From Planctomycetaceae bacterium (GTDB lineage Bacteria > Planctomycetota > Planctomycetia > Pirellulales > Pirellulaceae), in NCBI GenBank assembly GCA_003506095.1, contig DNWZ01000308.1, forward strand, positions 1-7,172: DNA of 7,172 nt, written 5' to 3'. The notes under the pieces were generated by a model that saw only the letters and a list, made by a program, of their open reading frames with translations, was not told the origin of the DNA and did no database searches. Each line of letters starts with the position of its first letter. The first letter of the stretch is position 1. The translations under genes and the position numbers were made by a program. Shown piece by piece: positions 4,623-7,172 of the stretch.

Positions 4623-7172
4623 ATGTGGAGTCCAATCGGAATCTTCAGGCGCCCTCGCGTTAAGTCGGCAACTGCGCCCTCGCGTCAAATCGTGTCTCGG
4701 CGGACATTGCGCGCCGAACATCTCGAACCACGGCGTATGATGACGGCGGCCCCGATTCATGTCGGGATTGTCTATTTAGAAACCGACTATTTGGAAACCG
4801 ACAGCGGTTGGGGCAGCGACGAGATTCCCGATCGATTCATCATGTCGTTTACCGGCGGCGCGGCCGGTACTCAGATGACCGAGTTTCGCATTTCGACGGA
4901 TAAAGACAAAGATGGTTTGTCGATCGGCGACTTGATCTTTGATACCGCGACGGGCGGTCGTGGCAAGGCGGGCTGGCACCCATTTTTAGTTACTAAGATC
5001 GATGCGGTATCCGGCGATCGAGTCAACGTCACCGCAGATGTAACCGATGGCACGACCGAGCTAGTCATCCGTTTGACGAACTTCAATGCAGGTGACCTGC
5101 TGGAGTTCTCGATCGACATGGACGAAGTGCTGCGAATGCACTCCGATCTCGATCGTTTCAATGCCGCGTTGGATGTGATCGCAAGCGGACAAGAAATGGA
5201 GGACGCTATTTTCACAGCGTCCTTCACTGCGCCGCATTATGAGGCGACAACTTCCGAATCGCTGTTCAGAAACGACTTCGGAAATCCGGCAGCACAATTC
5301 GGGCTCAGACTGCCGCCCGATGAAGGACCAACAGTCGACAGTCGGCCAAGTCGTTCGGCCGCAGCTATCGGCACCGTAAACCAAACCCCCAAACCGATCT
5401 CGATCGGTGGTACGGTTTGGGTCGACAATGATTTGAACCTAAGGCGTGATCCGGGCGAAGCGACCTTACCGGGAGTAACCGTCGCACTGTTTCGCAAAAA
5501 CAATATTACAGGACAATTTGTCGACACCGGCCACCGACAGGTAACTTCATCGTCGGGAACCTATCTTTTTGGTACCACCCTCGGCTTGATGCCAGGCGAA
5601 TACCAGGTAGTGCAAACGCAACCGGACGGTTTCTTCAGTGTCGGAGCGGTTGCCGGTTCGATCGGTGGTAATTCAGTCGGACGTGCAGCATCGTCGGACA
5701 TTTTGACGGGAATCAACATCCCACTGGGCGACCTGCATGCTGTTGATTATGACTTCGCAGAAGCACGACCGGCTCAGGTAGGCGGTTTTGTCTATCGAGA
5801 TAACAACGACAACGGCCGTCGAGATGCGGGCGAAGCGGGGATTGGCGGAGTGACCATGCGATTGGTGCCACGCAACACCATCGTTCCCTTCTCGCCGATC
5901 GAAACGCAAACACTGGCCGACGGATCTTATCGCTTTCAAAATCTGCCGCCGGGCCTCTATGACATCATCGAAGTGACCCAACCGCCTGGCTTGGACGATG
6001 GGCGCGATTCCGCGGGCACCGTCGATGGTCGCGTTGTGGGTATTGCAGATGAACCTGGCGACGTGATTCGTAATGTCCAATTGAATAGCGCAAGCATTGG
6101 AAACGAATACAACTTCGGCGAACTACCACGCGGCATCATCACCGGCGGCGTCTACTTAGCACCGCCGGGTGAGGACTGTGGTGGCCGGGATGATGCCCGC
6201 AGCACGCCACTTGCTGGCGTATCGATCGAACTGGTAGGCCCAGGCGGCGTTACGATTGCAAGAACGACAACTGGCCCCGATGGCCAATATCGTTTCGAGG
6301 ATGTTCCCAAGGGAACTTATAGCATCATCGAAATCACTCCGAAAGGTTTGATCGACGGTAAAGCCCATGTCGGCCGCATCAGCGGCATTCAGGTCGGTGC
6401 GGCAGTTGGTGGCGGTTTGATTCGTGATATTGCATTGCCCGCCGGAGCGACCGGAACACGTTATGATTTTTGCGAAGCCGCGCCCGCGCAAATATCAGGC
6501 TATGTCTATCACGATCGAGACAACGATGGACTGCGTGAAAGCGGTGAGGAAGCGATTCCCGGAACGACCGTCGAGTTGGTAAGCGCATCAGGACAAGTCG
6601 TCGCAACCACTCAAACCGATGCGCAGGGGCTTTATAGGTTCACAGGCTTACTGCCGGGCAATTATTCGATCCGACAAGTTCAACCAACAGGCTTTCTGGA
6701 CGGACGCGATACCGCTGGCACAATCGATAGCGTCGCTGTCGGTGCGGCGATCAACCCAGGCGATCTGATCACTTCGGTCGCGATTCGCCAAGGCCAAAGT
6801 GGCATCAATTATAACTTCGGCGAATTGCGTTCTGCCACACTTTCTGGCCGAGTTCATGTCGACACCGATGGTGATTGCCTTTATGACCCCGGGGAGATGC
6901 TTTTGGCCGGAGTGACGATCCGGTTGATCAACGCCTCGGGCGCTGAAGTCGCATCCACCCAAACCAACGCCCAAGGTATATATACATTCACAGACATTCC
7001 GCCGGGAACCTACACGGTCATCCAAGAACAACCTGCAGGCTACTTCTCTGGTACAGCTCGGCCCGGGTCCGCTGGCGGTGTTAAAGAAACGGATGATCGC
7101 ATCGGCAGCATCACGCTCGGTTCAGGCGAAGTGGCTGTGGATTACGATTTCTGTGAAAAGCCACCCGCAGAG
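4623..7172 (+). CDS. Large surface protein with LEPR motif and SdrD B-like repeats (3' end outside window)
   Basis: A single open frame from ATG 4623 to the window edge, 850 codons with no stop, so the C-terminus is missing. Residues 1-33 are basic and Arg-rich. LEPRRMM (34-40) matches the LEPR-XLL-type motif found near the N-terminus of large planctomycete exported proteins, probably part of their export or processing signal. Residues 41-258 form a domain I cannot name; it contains PDRFIMSFTGGAAGTQ and an Asp-rich loop DKDKDGLSIGD (93-103) that may bind calcium. From 259 onward come five SdrD B-like (Cna_B-type) immunoglobulin-like repeats, each with a Gly-[Val/Leu]-Thr or similar strand, a G-x-Y-x-F turn, a P-G-x-Y strand and a closing Y-[DN]-F-x-E strand. 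Such repeats form stalks on cell-surface adhesins and matrix proteins. The only four cysteines are in repeats 3 and 5. The strong ribosome site suggests good expression. Missing C-terminal domains could include more repeats, dockerin or an anchor. Confidence 0.88.
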   Translation, partial: MWSPIGIFRRPRVKSATAPSRQIVSRRTLRAEHLEPRRMMTAAPIHVGIVYLETDYLETDSGWGSDEIPDRFIMSFTGGAAGTQMTEFRISTDKDKDGLSIGDLIFDTATGGRGKAGWHPFLVTKIDAVSGDRVNVTADVTDGTTELVIRLTNFNAGDLLEFSIDMDEVLRMHSDLDRFNAALDVIASGQEMEDAIFTASFTAPHYEATTSESLFRNDFGNPAAQFGLRLPPDEGPTVDSRPSRSAAAIGTVNQTPKPISIGGTVWVDNDLNLRRDPGEATLPGVTVALFRKNNITGQFVDTGHRQVTSSSGTYLFGTTLGLMPGEYQVVQTQPDGFFSVGAVAGSIGGNSVGRAASSDILTGINIPLGDLHAVDYDFAEARPAQVGGFVYRDNNDNGRRDAGEAGIGGVTMRLVPRNTIVPFSPIETQTLADGSYRFQNLPPGLYDIIEVTQPPGLDDGRDSAGTVDGRVVGIADEPGDVIRNVQLNSASIGNEYNFGELPRGIITGGVYLAPPGEDCGGRDDARSTPLAGVSIELVGPGGVTIARTTTGPDGQYRFEDVPKGTYSIIEITPKGLIDGKAHVGRISGIQVGAAVGGGLIRDIALPAGATGTRYDFCEAAPAQISGYVYHDRDNDGLRESGEEAIPGTTVELVSASGQVVATTQTDAQGLYRFTGLLPGNYSIRQVQPTGFLDGRDTAGTIDSVAVGAAINPGDLITSVAIRQGQSGINYNFGELRSATLSGRVHVDTDGDCLYDPGEMLLAGVTIRLINASGAEVASTQTNAQGIYTFTDIPPGTYTVIQEQPAGYFSGTARPGSAGGVKETDDRIGSITLGSGEVAVDYDFCEKPPAE
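5397..7172 (+). repeat. Array of five SdrD B-like protein repeats
   Basis: Protein-level tandem repeats with these approximate limits: R1 5397-5777 (127 aa), R2 5778-6134 (119), R3 6135-6488 (118), R4 6489-6836 (116), R5 6837-7172 (112, essentially complete at the edge). Calcium-loop variants are DNDLNLRRDPGE in R1, DNNDNGRRDAGE in R2, DRDNDGLRESGE in R4 and DTDGDCLYDPGE in R5. R3 has GEDCGGRDDARS instead. Closing strands are YDFAE, YNFGE, YDFCE, YNFGE and YDFCE. DNA identity between units is low by eye, so the array is old rather than recently amplified. Confidence 0.85.

Noticed and set aside
4871..7031. Several minus-strand frames of 60-135 codons (for example 5673-6080 and 6648-7031)
   Set aside because: They are antisense to the surface-protein gene. 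Their similarity to one another follows from the repeats on the plus strand, not from a real gene family.
1..7172. Search for tRNA, rRNA, CRISPR, insertion sequences or phage signs
   Set aside because: No cloverleaf, spaced direct-repeat array, transposase motif or terminal inverted repeat was seen; the repeats present are protein-level domain repeats.

Overview
This window looks like chromosomal DNA from a planctomycete, most likely Pirellulaceae (Rhodopirellula-like). Four things point there: an N-terminal LEPR-type motif (LEPRRMM) on a large secreted protein carrying SdrD B-like repeats, a very large YidC with a periplasmic insertion, a secreted WD40 protein, and moderate GC with very frequent CGATCG words. 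The assignment is inference from these features; no database was searched.

Layout. Positions 39-782 (+) encode an MtfA-like zinc peptidase with an HEFAH motif. It converges, with only 7 bp between the stop codons, on yidC at 790-3255 (-), the membrane protein insertase. This YidC is about 821 aa, against about 550 in E. coli. Much of the excess is an Ala/Asp-rich linker and a complete PDZ-type domain inserted in the periplasmic part. A 235-bp divergent intergenic region (3256-3490) must hold the promoters for yidC and for the rightward genes. Next is a secreted seven-repeat WD40 protein with a twin-arginine-like leader (3491-4522, +). After a 100-bp gap containing a perfect hairpin and a strong Shine-Dalgarno sequence, a large surface protein starts at 4623 and stays open to the right edge (850 codons seen, no stop). 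It has a basic leader with the LEPR motif, a roughly 220-aa domain of unknown function with an Asp-rich calcium-type loop, and then five SdrD B-like (Cna_B-type) repeats of 112-127 aa.

How the genes relate. YidC and MtfA are housekeeping-type genes whose 3' ends merely meet. The WD40 gene and the repeat protein are co-directional and may form a transcription unit. Both products appear to be exported, so together they look like a cell-surface module (inference). YidC is part of the general export machinery and has no specific link to them.

Most notable observations: the PDZ domain inside YidC, and an apparent co-variation between a calcium-loop residue and a C-terminal strand residue across the five surface repeats (L/A, G/G, C/C, G/G, C/C). 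The latter predicts an intradomain disulfide in repeats 3 and 5 only. No RNA genes, CRISPR arrays, insertion sequences or attachment sites were seen.
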